A program made the translations under genes and the position numbers. The notes beneath the pieces are model-generated. The model had not been told where the DNA came from and ran no database searches. It was given only the letters and a program-made list of their open reading frames with translations. From Nitrospirota bacterium (GTDB lineage Bacteria; Nitrospirota; 9FT-COMBO-42-15; HDB-SIOI813), in NCBI GenBank assembly GCA_023248395.1, contig JAHFEQ010000008.1:1-34300 (forward strand): DNA of 34,300 nt, in the 5' to 3' direction. Below, in pieces: positions 24,815 through 34,300 of this stretch (its first letter is position 1; each line of letters opens with the position of its first letter).

Positions 24815-25771
24815 CTAAGACAATCTATTGTACAGGTCTATCACCAGCCCCTCCCGCAGGCCGCTATCACTGACGACGATCTCAGGAAACCTAAACCACT
24901 CCATGACCTTATCCACAACGACAGCGCCTGTAATGATGATATCCTCCCTCCCATTCTCAATGCCAGGGAGATCTTTCCTCTCTTTTATCGTCATGTCCGA
25001 AAGCGTCCGGCGGATCTCTCCGATCCTATCCTTGCTGATATGATATCCATTGATCTTACCTGGATCATAGACAGCCATCTTCTGTTCGATAGCCGCAAGG
25101 GTGGTCACGGTGCCGGCCGTGCCAATAAACATCTCTTTAGGGAAACGTTGCGAGTCAACGTCCCCGAAAGACGGGAGCTCTTTTAGACGCGCCTCAATAG
25201 CCGGCTCTAGTAATGCCAACTCTCTCTTTTCAGGGGGGTCAGAGAGTATATACTGCTCTGTAAATCTGACAACCCCGATATCTGTGCTTACCTTAAAAAG
25301 TATCTTGCCGCATGAAGCAGCGATAAATTCCGTACTCCCTCCGCCTATATCCATTAAAAAGATATCCTTGTCCTCTATATCCAGACCGGATGCAACACCG
25401 AGCAGGGTCAGTCGTGCCTCTTCATCACCGGAGATAATGTCAACATCCAGGCCAGTCCTTGTCTTGACCATTCTGATAAAATCAGCCCCGTTGGATGCCT
25501 CCCTCACAGCGCTTGTGGCCACGGCATAGGTACCATCCAGTGGATATTTACTGCAGATTTCAGAGAAGCCTTCTAACACCCTTACCGTCCTCTCCATCGG
25601 CTCAGGCTTCAGCCTCCCTGTCCTGGAAATATCTTCTCCCAGCCTGGTGATATGCCGGCCTGATTCTATTTTATGATATCTGCCATCAGGAGAAAATCGT
25701 ACTATCAGCAGCCTGAGGGTATTCGTGCCTATGTCAATCCCTGCGAGCGTCAGCAAATCTTTCCTCACCAT
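24815..25771 (-). CDS. Ppx/GppA-type exopolyphosphatase/phosphatase
   Basis: AGIDIGTNTLRLLIVRF, DIGGGSTEFI, GTAGTVTTLAAIEQ, SDSGLREGLVIDLY. Confidence 0.93.
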   Translation of the reverse strand: MVRKDLLTLAGIDIGTNTLRLLIVRFSPDGRYHKIESGRHITRLGEDISRTGRLKPEPMERTVRVLEGFSEICSKYPLDGTYAVATSAVREASNGADFIRMVKTRTGLDVDIISGDEEARLTLLGVASGLDIEDKDIFLMDIGGGSTEFIAASCGKILFKVSTDIGVVRFTEQYILSDPPEKRELALLEPAIEARLKELPSFGDVDSQRFPKEMFIGTAGTVTTLAAIEQKMAVYDPGKINGYHISKDRIGEIRRTLSDMTIKERKDLPGIENGREDIIITGAVVVDKVMEWFRFPEIVVSDSGLREGLVIDLYNRLS

Positions 25772-25780
25772 GGTTTAGAA

Positions 25781-25829
25781 CGCAGGCTAAAGCCTGCGAC
25801 TACGGTCTGCGACTACAGCTTGCGGCTAC
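25781..25829. repeat. Short interspersed repeat (cgcaggctaaagcctgcgactac ggtctgcgactac agcttgcggctac)
   Basis: GCAGGCTAAAGCCTGC palindrome followed by about three degenerate 13-mers. Confidence 0.75.
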
Positions 25830-26443
25830 TTCTTTATATCGAATTCGAACTCTTCTTCAACTCCACCGAGTTCAACCCTTAATCTTAAACCTTTTCCATA
25901 CGTAATCGCCTTCCGGAAATAGACAAAACCACGGACCTGAGAATTTGGATAGATTAGGGCCTCCGGGAGGGATAGGATTGATATATTACTAAAAGGTTTT
26001 CTCAAATAGGCAGGGACTTCAAATCCGTAGGTATAGGGGGGCCTTGTCTCTTCAAATCTGAAGAATATATCCGCCCTATCCCCATAGAGATCCCTTGTAG
26101 CCATCATGTATTCCGCGCCCTCCGGGGGGATTGCCTCGAACTGGTTTCCATGTTCATCAAAGAGCAGAAAACCACTATACTTTATGGCAATCTTATTTTC
26201 TGTATTGTTTCTTATTAGGAACAGGAACGGGGTAAAGTAGTCATTGAGCGCGTAGGGTGGATATCTCCACTCCTCTGTCTGCACCGACATCTTTATCCCG
26301 CTCTTCTCTTTTGTGATGATATTCGACTCTACGTCAACCAATCCGGACTGACCTGTCCTTGGAATTATCCTGGGTGCACAGGCCGTTATGAACGAACAAA
26401 AGATGAGACTCGCTATAAACAGGCGCTTATGGAAGCATTTCAT
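25826..26443 (-). CDS. Putative lipoprotein
   Basis: MKCFHKRLFIASLIFCSFITACAPRI lipobox-like; start reassigned. Confidence 0.65.
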   Translation of the reverse strand: MKCFHKRLFIASLIFCSFITACAPRIIPRTGQSGLVDVESNIITKEKSGIKMSVQTEEWRYPPYALNDYFTPFLFLIRNNTENKIAIKYSGFLLFDEHGNQFEAIPPEGAEYMMATRDLYGDRADIFFRFEETRPPYTYGFEVPAYLRKPFSNISILSLPEALIYPNSQVRGFVYFRKAITYGKGLRLRVELGGVEEEFEFDIKK

Positions 26444-26457
26444 CTTATCCCCTCTTT

Positions 26458-26583
26458 GACGACTTCGTAAAAAGTCCATCTGCGGCGTTGCGCTGCATCC
26501 TTCGTCATTGCGGCGTACCTAAAAGTACGTCTCATTCCTCAGGATTTACGCGCCTTGCATATGGAGCTTTTTACGAAGTCGTC
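26458..26583. mobile_element. 126-bp MITE-like imperfect palindrome
   Basis: Ends GACGACTTCGTAAAAAGTCCAT and ATGGAGCTTTTTACGAAGTCGTC are inverted repeats; imperfect pairing extends to a central GTACctaaaaGTAC. Confidence 0.85.
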
Positions 26584-26615
26584 CACTTTCTATACTTTTT
26601 ACGAGGCCATCTTCT

Positions 26616-26939
26616 TCAACCCTTCTGTAAATCTCTCAGGTTATCTAATTCCTTCCTGTATTTCTCTTCCTCCATCTTTATTGTCTCAATCTTTTCCATG
26701 GTAGCTTTCACCTCAGCCCTTGAAAGAATATCGTAATCTTTTCTCTCTACCGCCTCGATAAACCTTTCCCCAAGCTCCTGATAAAGTTCAGAGAGATGGG
26801 TTTGAACCTTGGACGCATCAAATCGAAACTTCAGCATATCCATCTCCGTCATCGTTTTAAGAAACAGGGAGGTCCCCTCCCTTCTCAAGACTGAAATCCC
26901 CTCTGTCACGTCATTCTGTATCTTTCTAAACACATCCAT
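26616..26939 (-). CDS. Hypothetical coiled-coil-like protein
   Basis: MDVFRKIQNDVTEGISVLRREGTSLF...; helical, charged ORF; start reassigned. Confidence 0.6.
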   Translation of the reverse strand: MDVFRKIQNDVTEGISVLRREGTSLFLKTMTEMDMLKFRFDASKVQTHLSELYQELGERFIEAVERKDYDILSRAEVKATMEKIETIKMEEEKYRKELDNLRDLQKG

Positions 26940-26989
26940 AGATTGTATATTACAAGATTGGTCGGGCAAAATCAAGATAACAAATCCCT

Positions 26990-29086
26990 CTAAATCGTCG
27001 CCAGTTCAAGCTTATCCCGCCACTTTCGTTCCATAGCATGCCGTAGTAATCCATGTTCTGGCTTATCCAGCGAAGGATCCTTTTTAACAATCTCAAAGGC
27101 CTCTTTCTTTGCTGCCTCTAATATCTTTGCATCCCTGAGTATATTGGCTACCTTAAGCTCCGGAATCCCTGACTGTCTCGTCCCAAAGAATTCACCAGGT
27201 CCTCTGATCGATAAATCCTCCTCTGCGATCTCAAACCCGTTATTCGTCCTCTCCATAGTATTTAACCGGCGCCTTCCCTCCTCTGTGATTCCTCCACTCG
27301 TAAGGAGCAGGCAATAGGATTTATCCCCTCCCCTCCCGACCCTTCCGCGCAACTGATGGAGTTGAGACAACCCAAATCTCTCCGCATGTTCTATAATCAT
27401 CACGGTTGCATTCGGGACATCAACACCCACCTCTACAACTGTCGTTGAGACAAGGAGCTGTATTTCATTTCTCTTAAATTGCCCCATAATCTCCTCTTTT
27501 TGGGCAGACTTTATCCTCCCATGAAGGAGACCCGCCCTGTTTTCAGGAAAGGACTTCTGCAGCTTCTCTGCCATCTCCGTTGCCCCCTTGAGGTCAACCT
27601 TCTCAGACTCTTCTACAAGCGGGTATACCACGTAGACCTGTCTTCCCTTCCTTAGCTCCTCCTGCATGATGTAGTAGGCCTCTCTCCTCCTGTCCCCATA
27701 AAGCCATCTCGTGATAACCGGTATACGGCCTGGCGGCAACTCCCCGATAACCGACAGATCCAGATCCCCATAGACGCTCATGGCCAGCGTCCGGGGGATC
27801 GGGGTTGCTGTCATGATTAAGACGTCAGGGTTGTACCCCTTTTTCTTCAATGTAGCCCTCTGGAGGACGCCAAACTTGTGCTGCTCATCAATCACGGCAA
27901 ATCCCAGGCGTTTAAACATCACCCCTTCCTCAAGCAGGGCATGTGTCCCTATAACGATATTTACATTGCCCTCTGAGATATTTTGCAGAAGATTCCCCCT
28001 CTCTTTGGATTTTACACCACTGGTAAAGAGACATGCTGTAATGTTGAGCTGATCCAGATAGGTACTGATGTTTCGATAGTGTTGTTCAGCCAGCACCTCG
28101 GTGGGGGCCATAAGGACGGCCTGATACCCGTTTTCAACAGCAATAAGCATTGCGGTTAGTGCAACGATCGTCTTACCGCACCCAACATCCCCCTGAAGGA
28201 GTCTATTCATGGGATGAGGACTGGCCATATCCCCCCTTATTTCATCAATCACCCTCTGCTGGGAGAGTGTCAGTTTATACGGTAAGCGTGAGTGAAGCCT
28301 CCTGATAACAGGACCATCCACATTGAAAACAATGCCGCTCTCTTTTGTCACCACGGACTTCTTCATGGCCAGTCCAAGCTCCAGGAGCAGAAACTCTTCA
28401 AAGGATATCCGTTTGTGTGACCGCGTATCTCCCTTGTTCAGCCTTTCAATATCAGACCCTTCAGGCGGAAAATGGATATTATGGATAGCCTCACGATGTG
28501 CAGGGAGATGGTATTTCTCAAGCAGCTCTTTGGAAAGTATCTCAGGCCTATTGTATAGATCAAGAACACCCTTAAGGATACTTCTGACAACCTTCTGTGT
28601 AAGCCCATGGGTCACATGATATATTGGCACTATCCTGCCGGTATGAATAAGCTCACCATCCTCTGTGTCAATAATCTCAAATTCCGGGCCATCCATATAA
28701 AGTCCATAGCCATACTGGTCTGCCCGTACATGCCCGCTTAATACGACCTGCCTCTCTTTCTTTAAGACCTCTTTAAGAAAGGCCTGATTAAACCACTTTG
28801 CGGTGATGTACCCCGAGCCATCTGCTATCGTTGCCTCGAATATCTTTTTTCTCTGTCTCGGCGTAATGATAACCCTCGTAGCAATGACCTTTCCCTGAAC
28901 CGTTTGAAAGGTGTCGCCACTGTTTTGGGATATCTCACGGATCGGTCTTATATTCCCCCGATCTTCGTATCGAAAGGGTGTGAAATAGAGGAGGTCCTCT
29001 GCCGTATGTATTCCTAACCTGTTGAACAGTTTGGCCCGGGCAGGGCCTACGCCTTTGATATATTGTATGTCTTTTTGGAGGTCCAT
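26990..29086 (-). CDS. recG: ATP-dependent DNA helicase RecG
   Basis: LLQGDVGCGKTIVA, AVIDEQHKFGVLQR, HAERFGLSQLHQLRGRVGRG. Confidence 0.96.
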   Translation of the reverse strand: MDLQKDIQYIKGVGPARAKLFNRLGIHTAEDLLYFTPFRYEDRGNIRPIREISQNSGDTFQTVQGKVIATRVIITPRQRKKIFEATIADGSGYITAKWFNQAFLKEVLKKERQVVLSGHVRADQYGYGLYMDGPEFEIIDTEDGELIHTGRIVPIYHVTHGLTQKVVRSILKGVLDLYNRPEILSKELLEKYHLPAHREAIHNIHFPPEGSDIERLNKGDTRSHKRISFEEFLLLELGLAMKKSVVTKESGIVFNVDGPVIRRLHSRLPYKLTLSQQRVIDEIRGDMASPHPMNRLLQGDVGCGKTIVALTAMLIAVENGYQAVLMAPTEVLAEQHYRNISTYLDQLNITACLFTSGVKSKERGNLLQNISEGNVNIVIGTHALLEEGVMFKRLGFAVIDEQHKFGVLQRATLKKKGYNPDVLIMTATPIPRTLAMSVYGDLDLSVIGELPPGRIPVITRWLYGDRRREAYYIMQEELRKGRQVYVVYPLVEESEKVDLKGATEMAEKLQKSFPENRAGLLHGRIKSAQKEEIMGQFKRNEIQLLVSTTVVEVGVDVPNATVMIIEHAERFGLSQLHQLRGRVGRGGDKSYCLLLTSGGITEEGRRRLNTMERTNNGFEIAEEDLSIRGPGEFFGTRQSGIPELKVANILRDAKILEAAKKEAFEIVKKDPSLDKPEHGLLRHAMERKWRDKLELATI

Positions 29087-29169
29087 TATTGTACTTGCCT
29101 TTTATTTTTCAATTATGATAATATTACAAAGTTTTATATACAAGTCCCCAAATTTTCAGGAGGTGTCGA

Positions 29170-29361
29170 GTGGCCAGGAGATGCTCAGTATGTGGCAAAG
29201 GAAGAACTGTTGGCAATAATGTCAGTCATGCCAATAATAAGTCAAAGAGGGTATTCCAACCCAATCTGCAACGGGTAAGGGTCATTATTAACACGGCCCC
29301 GAAACGTGTCAGGGTGTGTACGCGTTGTTTGCGTTCTAATCGCGTTCAAAAGGCGCTATAG
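29170..29361 (+). CDS. rpmB: 50S ribosomal protein L28
   Basis: [41 protein letters not shown] start. Confidence 0.95.
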   Translation: MARRCSVCGKGRTVGNNVSHANNKSKRVFQPNLQRVRVIINTAPKRVRVCTRCLRSNRVQKAL

Positions 29362-29728
29362 CAATAGCCTCTATCTCTACCTCTGCATCCTTTGGTAAAC
29401 GTGAGACTTCAACAGTAGATCTGGCGGGTGGACTACTCACAAAATATCTTTTATAGATGTTGTTAACCTTCTCAAAGTTCCCAAGATTCTTGAGATAGAG
29501 GGTTGTCTTTACAACATCTTCCAACCCCATACCAGCGGCCTCAAGAATTGCCTTTACATTTTTCAGGACCCTTTCGGCCTGTTCTTCGACATCCCCCTTT
29601 ATTAATTCCCCGCTTTCCGGATCAATGGGGATCTGTCCTGAGATAAAAAGGAGATTACCACTTCTGATTGCTTGTGAATAAGGACCTATGGCTGCCGGAG
29701 CCTTTGAGGTTGATATTATCTTTTTCAT
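29336..29728 (-). CDS. ridA: RidA family protein
   Basis: [34 protein letters not shown]; start reassigned to [15 protein letters not shown]. Confidence 0.95.
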   Translation of the reverse strand: MKKIISTSKAPAAIGPYSQAIRSGNLLFISGQIPIDPESGELIKGDVEEQAERVLKNVKAILEAAGMGLEDVVKTTLYLKNLGNFEKVNNIYKRYFVSSPPARSTVEVSRLPKDAEVEIEAIAIAPFERD

Positions 29729-29765
29729 TAACCCCCCATTGTCATTAGAAGGTTCCCCGATGGAT

Positions 29766-30524
29766 TCACCGGGAATTGTTGCCACTCTTCTTTTCTATCA
29801 GCATGGCGGTGATGTGTCCTATCTTGATCTTACTTTCCATCATCACCGGCATCCTGGAGGTATCATCCGTAAACCATACCAGCACATCCCCCTTGTTTAC
29901 GAACAGGCCTTCATATTTTATCAGCGCCTTTATCTTTATCGTATTAAAGGTACCGGCAGGGGTCCATAGCTTCTCTCTTTTTAATACCTGAATCACCAGA
30001 GTCCAGTTCTTTCCTCCGTCAAATACCTCAACCTGTATATCTTTCCCCACCTCTGCAGGAAGGGTACGAAAGAAGTACACGACAGACAGAGGATCCTGTA
30101 CTATGGGTGAAACCTCAGACGTATGTCTCTCCACGCCAGCCTGATGATTGATAAACGTTGCCGTCTTTTTCTCCCTGTCAAAGAGGATCTCCTTATCACT
30201 GGCATAGGAACCCTCCTGCTGTCGCGATCTAAAGCGATAAGGATAGAGATTCATGACATCCATGTAGGTCTCAACGACATCATTGACTGGATAGAACATC
30301 GAAATAAATTTATTGGAGCGCGTCGTGGAAGTTATCTTATACACCGGGCGGCCTTTGTCGATCTCTCTTTTCACCTCCATGATGGAGGTCCCGCCGCTCA
30401 TCCCATACCAGGAGAGGTCAAAGACCAGCCGTTCTCCGTCAATAAACGTATCGGCAAAGGAAAAAAATGGGCTGCAAATCAGAAGCGCTACAACTAGAGT
30501 TATACATTTAGCGAGATATTTGAT
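29766..30524 (-). CDS. DUF3108-like exported protein; proposed non-canonical ATC start
   Basis: ORF track starts at 30401, but the open frame extends upstream encoding (I/M)[50 protein letters not shown], a signal peptide. Confidence 0.7.
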   Translation of the reverse strand: MKYLAKCITLVVALLICSPFFSFADTFIDGERLVFDLSWYGMSGGTSIMEVKREIDKGRPVYKITSTTRSNKFISMFYPVNDVVETYMDVMNLYPYRFRSRQQEGSYASDKEILFDREKKTATFINHQAGVERHTSEVSPIVQDPLSVVYFFRTLPAEVGKDIQVEVFDGGKNWTLVIQVLKREKLWTPAGTFNTIKIKALIKYEGLFVNKGDVLVWFTDDTSRMPVMMESKIKIGHITAMLIEKKSGNNSR

Positions 30525-31462
30525 CCTGGAATCCCCATCCTCTTTTTAAAGTATTCTATCGTGTGCTGTAATCCTTCCTTTAACCCCACACGCGGTTCCC
30601 ATCCAAAGATCCTTTTTGCCCGTGTAATATCAGGCTGCCTTACCTTGGGATCATCCTCCGGAAGGGGCAACTGTACTATCGCACTTTTACTCCCTGTAAG
30701 GGCGGCAATCTCCTGTGCTAACCCCATCACAGTCATCTCCTGTGGATTCCCTATATTCACAGGGAGATTGTAATCAGATCTCAGCAACCTGTATATCCCC
30801 TCGACCAGATCCGTGATATAACAAAAGCTGCGGGTTTGGGTCCCATCTCCAAATACGGTGACATCCTCTCCCTTTAGGGCCTGAGCAATAAAGTTTGGTA
30901 TAGCCCTGCCATCCTTTATCCTCATCCTGGGACCATAGGTATTAAAGATCCTTACGATCCGGGTATCCACCTTGTGGTATCTCTGATAGGCCATGGTGAG
31001 CGCCTCTGAAAAGCGCTTTGCCTCATCATAGACCCCGCGTGGACCTATCGGGTTTACATTTCCCCAGTAGTCTTCATTTTGCGGGTGAATGAGGGGATCT
31101 CCATAGACCTCGGATGTGGATGCAAGCAGGAATCTTGCCCTTTTCTCTTTCGCAAGGCCAAGTGCCTTGTGAGTACCGAGAGAACCTACTTTTAAGGTCT
31201 GTATTGGATATTCCAGGTAGTCGAGGGGGCTGGCGGGACTAGCAAAGTGGAGTATGTAATCGAGCTTTCCCTGAACATACATATAGTTGGTTACATCATA
31301 ATGGATAAAGGAGAATTGACTATCCTTGATATGCCCGATATTATCAGCGCTTCCAGTGATAAGGTTATCGATACAGATAACCTCACAACCTTCCTTAAGA
31401 AACCTGTCGCATAGATAAGACCCTATAAACCCGGCACCGCCTGTAACAAGCACCCTCGGCAT
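30500..31462 (-). CDS. NAD-dependent epimerase, UDP-glucuronate decarboxylase-like
   Basis: [69 protein letters not shown]. Confidence 0.92.
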   Translation of the reverse strand: MPRVLVTGGAGFIGSYLCDRFLKEGCEVICIDNLITGSADNIGHIKDSQFSFIHYDVTNYMYVQGKLDYILHFASPASPLDYLEYPIQTLKVGSLGTHKALGLAKEKRARFLLASTSEVYGDPLIHPQNEDYWGNVNPIGPRGVYDEAKRFSEALTMAYQRYHKVDTRIVRIFNTYGPRMRIKDGRAIPNFIAQALKGEDVTVFGDGTQTRSFCYITDLVEGIYRLLRSDYNLPVNIGNPQEMTVMGLAQEIAALTGSKSAIVQLPLPEDDPKVRQPDITRAKRIFGWEPRVGLKEGLQHTIEYFKKRMGIPGSNISLNV

Positions 31463-32229
31463 TATTTACCCTCCTGGCTATTTGGGACTTTGGTATTGTC
31501 TGTCTTATCCTGCGGTTGTTCTTTTACGGCGCCACCAGTGCTCCCCTGCATCTTATTTAATTTAGCTGCGGCATCCTCCCTCCAGGGAGAGTTAGGAAAT
31601 GTCTTTACAAGAGACTCATATTTCTCTATGGCTGAAACCTTATCTCCGGTTATCTCATAGGTACGGGCTATTTCATAGATTGCCCGGTCAGTCACTAATG
31701 AGTTCTTCAGTGTCGATGCCTCCTTAAAGGCAGATAGTGCATTACTATAGTCCTTTTTATTCATGTAGGCATAACCAAGGTTCATGTAGACGAGGGGCCG
31801 GGTCGTATCCTGATCCCTGCATTTTTCTATGAACTTTTGATAAGCCTCAATGGCCTGGTCTGTCTGTCCAAGACCTAAATGACTATTGCCGGTATAATAC
31901 ATGGCAACTGGCATACTCTTAGTAGAAGAATAGTCTGTTACGATCTCCTGATATTTAGAAAGCGCCTCCTTATAGTTCCCTTCCAGGTAATAATTATAGG
32001 CGCTGTTCTCCATCAGGGAAGCCTCTTGATCCCATTTTTGGGCCAGGTAATAATAGGCTACGCCTGCACCAGAGAGGATCACTAAGAGGGCTATAGAGAC
32101 GACCGCTATCAAACGGTTCCTTTCAAGGGTCTGGCCTACCTTTGAAGAGATATCATGTACGATACCCCGTATTTCCTCTGATTCGACGACATCCTTCTTT
32201 TTTGGAGCCCGTTTCTTTATGATCTTCAT
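31462..32229 (-). CDS. Membrane-anchored TPR-repeat protein
   Basis: TM segment [23 protein letters not shown] followed by TPR units ([35 protein letters not shown]). Confidence 0.8.
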   Translation of the reverse strand: MKIIKKRAPKKKDVVESEEIRGIVHDISSKVGQTLERNRLIAVVSIALLVILSGAGVAYYYLAQKWDQEASLMENSAYNYYLEGNYKEALSKYQEIVTDYSSTKSMPVAMYYTGNSHLGLGQTDQAIEAYQKFIEKCRDQDTTRPLVYMNLGYAYMNKKDYSNALSAFKEASTLKNSLVTDRAIYEIARTYEITGDKVSAIEKYESLVKTFPNSPWREDAAAKLNKMQGSTGGAVKEQPQDKTDNTKVPNSQEGK

Positions 32230-32313
32230 GGTTCACCTCTGATAACAAACTTAAAGATATTAGGTAAATTATTCCCTCTTGTCAAGTGCTCATTGATATG
32301 GTATTTTTATCTA

Positions 32314-33111
32314 ATGGAAAAACCTTACATAAAGGAGCTCCAGGCCATAGAAAAAAAGAGGCGGGAACTCCTGAGCCTTGAAGTTGGGATACTGGTCTTA
32401 TTAACAACTGCCGTCATTGTCCTCTCTATTCTCGAACAGAAGTTTCTGACGTTATTTTTCCTGGGTCTCCTTACGGCACTATTCTCAATATACATCATCA
32501 GCAAGGAAAAGGAATTAAAAAGGTTAAATAACACCCTTACGGAAGAGCAGTTCAAAAATATCGAGGAACGCATCCGGTCAGCCTCCCTTAAGGAGCGTTT
32601 AAGTGAAGTCGTCGTGCTATACAGGGTCGGGCGTATCAGCGTATCTTTGTTAACCTTGCAGAGGAAGCTTGATAAGATTTTATCCCTTGCCTTCCACTTA
32701 GTAAAGGCAGACAGGGCCTCTATTATGCTCCCTAATGAAAAGGTCGGAACCTTTATTATAGCCAGCTCTATAGGCCTCGAGAAGGAGATTGTGGATGCAA
32801 AGTCCCCAAAGATAGGTGAGGGTGTTGCCGGCTGGGTTTTCGAGAACAAGACCCCTCTGATCCTTTTCGGAAGAGTGGAGGACAGCCGGTTTAAAAACTT
32901 TGTTCAAAAGACCAGTGAGATTAACTCAGCAATATCTCTCCCTATAAAGCTGAAGGGAAGGGTCATGGGAATCCTTAATTTAAGCTATTTGAAGGGGACT
33001 GAAAGGGCTTTTACAGAACGTGATTTGAGAGTGCTCTCGCTATTTGCAAGATATATATCCACGGCTATAGAACATACCCAGCTTCACCTGAATAAACAAC
33101 TGGTCCGCTAA
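32314..33111 (+). CDS. GAF-domain protein with N-terminal TM segments
   Basis: RASIMLPNEKVGTFIIASSIGL...GEGVAGWVFENKTPLIL...GRVMGILNLS. Confidence 0.85.
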   Translation: MEKPYIKELQAIEKKRRELLSLEVGILVLLTTAVIVLSILEQKFLTLFFLGLLTALFSIYIISKEKELKRLNNTLTEEQFKNIEERIRSASLKERLSEVVVLYRVGRISVSLLTLQRKLDKILSLAFHLVKADRASIMLPNEKVGTFIIASSIGLEKEIVDAKSPKIGEGVAGWVFENKTPLILFGRVEDSRFKNFVQKTSEINSAISLPIKLKGRVMGILNLSYLKGTERAFTERDLRVLSLFARYISTAIEHTQLHLNKQLVR

Positions 33112-33120
33112 AATTCCTCC

Positions 33121-33876
33121 CTAACTTATCCCGAATTCTTCCTTCTTGCCATGGGTCTCTCTGCAGAAGATCCTGGCCCCAATAATACCGATCTCATAAA
33201 GGACTAGGAGGGGACCCGCCATCAGTAACTGGTTAAATATATCCGGGGTTGGAGTCAGTATCGCTGCAATGATAAAGTTTATGAGTATCGCATACTTCCT
33301 GTTCCTCGATAAGAACTCAGGGGTAACTATTCCTATCTTAGTCAGGAAAATAATGATGAAGGGGAGCTCAAAAATGACCCCAAAGGCCAGCATAAATCTG
33401 ATTACAAAGTCAAGATAGGACCCTATTGAGATCATAGGGGTAAGACCAGCCGTCTTATACGTTAAGAGAAAATTCATGGCAAACCTGAGCACCACGATAT
33501 AACAGAAGGTGAGGCCTAAACCAAAGAAGATCAAAGCCAGAATAAGAAATGGAATGGCATAACGTCTCTCCTTTTCACTGAGGCCAGGGGAGACAAACCT
33601 CCAAATCTCGTATAATAAAACAGGCAGAGCCAGGATGAGACCGGCAAAGAAGGCCACTTTAAAGTTGCTCCAGAGCGCCTCTGCAGGAGACAGAAATATA
33701 AACGTGTTTTTCTTATCAGAAGTAACAAGGCTGGTCAAAAATTTGAGGATGCTTTCAGAGAAGTAAAAGGAGGCCATAAAACCCACCCCAATGGCTAAAA
33801 TAGAAATAATCAAGCTTTTCCGTAACTCAGCCAGGTGCTCTATCAGGGGCATCCTCTTTTCATCGATCTCTTTCAT
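33121..33876 (-). CDS. tatC: Sec-independent protein translocase TatC
   Basis: MPLIEHLAELRKSLI, FVSPGLSEKERRYAIPF, FGVIFELPFIIIFL. Confidence 0.95.
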   Translation of the reverse strand: MKEIDEKRMPLIEHLAELRKSLIISILAIGVGFMASFYFSESILKFLTSLVTSDKKNTFIFLSPAEALWSNFKVAFFAGLILALPVLLYEIWRFVSPGLSEKERRYAIPFLILALIFFGLGLTFCYIVVLRFAMNFLLTYKTAGLTPMISIGSYLDFVIRFMLAFGVIFELPFIIIFLTKIGIVTPEFLSRNRKYAILINFIIAAILTPTPDIFNQLLMAGPLLVLYEIGIIGARIFCRETHGKKEEFGIS

Positions 33877-34121
33877 TTAGCCCTGGCCTTCTCCTTGTTC
33901 CCTTCTATCTTTAATATCTCCATCATCTTGTCTTTGGCGAGAAGTTTTTCCTTCTGCATGTTTTTCCTCAAGACTTCTTCTTTTGGGGTTAGAGTATTCT
34001 TTCTATTCAGGTCTCTTATCCCGCGCTCAAGCCTATTATGCCTCTCCTCCCAGGAAAAAAACTCATCATTCTCCCGGCGTAATCTCTCGATCAGCGCCAT
34101 ATTCTTAACTGCCATATGCAT
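33873..34121 (-). CDS. DUF465/YdcH-like small protein
   Basis: ENDEFFSWEERHNRLERGIRDLN...LTPKEEVLRKNMQKEKLLAKDKM. Confidence 0.7.
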   Translation of the reverse strand: MHMAVKNMALIERLRRENDEFFSWEERHNRLERGIRDLNRKNTLTPKEEVLRKNMQKEKLLAKDKMMEILKIEGNKEKARAK

Positions 34122-34152
34122 GTCTCCTTTCTTTTTTATATGATTTTAATCA

Positions 34153-34300
34153 TTAAATTATCTCTAATCCCATCACCCAGGCATCTTCTTTAGGGTTTCT
34201 GTAGTATTTTGACCTGCGTGTTATTAATCGGAAACCGAATCTCTCATACAGCCTGCGGGCGACCTCATTAGATTCTCTGACTTCCAGGTATGCGTTCTCA
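34153..34300 (-). CDS. RimI-like N-acetyltransferase, C-terminal part (start off the window)
   Basis: Own reading: ENAYLEVRESNEVARRLYERFGFRLITRRSKYYRNPKEDAWVMGLEII*. Confidence 0.85.
   Translation of the reverse strand, partial: ENAYLEVRESNEVARRLYERFGFRLITRRSKYYRNPKEDAWVMGLEII

Overview
The left third (1-9979, minus strand) is a compact type I restriction-modification operon with extra genes: hsdR - AlbA_2/Schlafen-type protein - XRE/ImmA metalloprotease - long-C-terminus YMDD reverse transcriptase - hsdS - MNT nucleotidyltransferase - hsdM (runs off the window edge). Most junctions overlap by 4-11 nt, and the RT stop overlaps the hsdS start by 8 nt, so this is a candidate composite anti-phage locus. 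The rest is mainly chromosomal housekeeping: nth, cobA/btuR-type, radC, mtaB, vanZ-like, miaB, xerD, DHH-CBS-CCA/polyA polymerase fusion, SUMF1, cyclophilin, ppx/gppA, recG, rpmB, ridA, DUF3108, UDP-glucuronate decarboxylase-like, TPR, GAF, tatC, DUF465, rimI-like. Hidden between SUMF1 and cyclophilin (about 21193-23063) is an apparent integron relic not evident in the ORF track. It has an internally deleted, frameshifted integron-integrase fragment, two attC-like sites of about 131/132 bp with covarying arms bracketing a PIN toxin/antitoxin cassette, an orphan ORF, and a truncated aspartyl-protease ORF. The integrase 3' end faces the cassettes ('reverse' layout). Other notable signals: three different palindromic repeats inserted in-frame in hsdS, hsdR and mtaB; an endonuclease III whose second [4Fe-4S] ligand Cys is His; a 126-bp MITE-like palindrome; and a DUF3108 signal peptide with no canonical start codon. 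All family calls come from reading motifs by eye; no database search was run.
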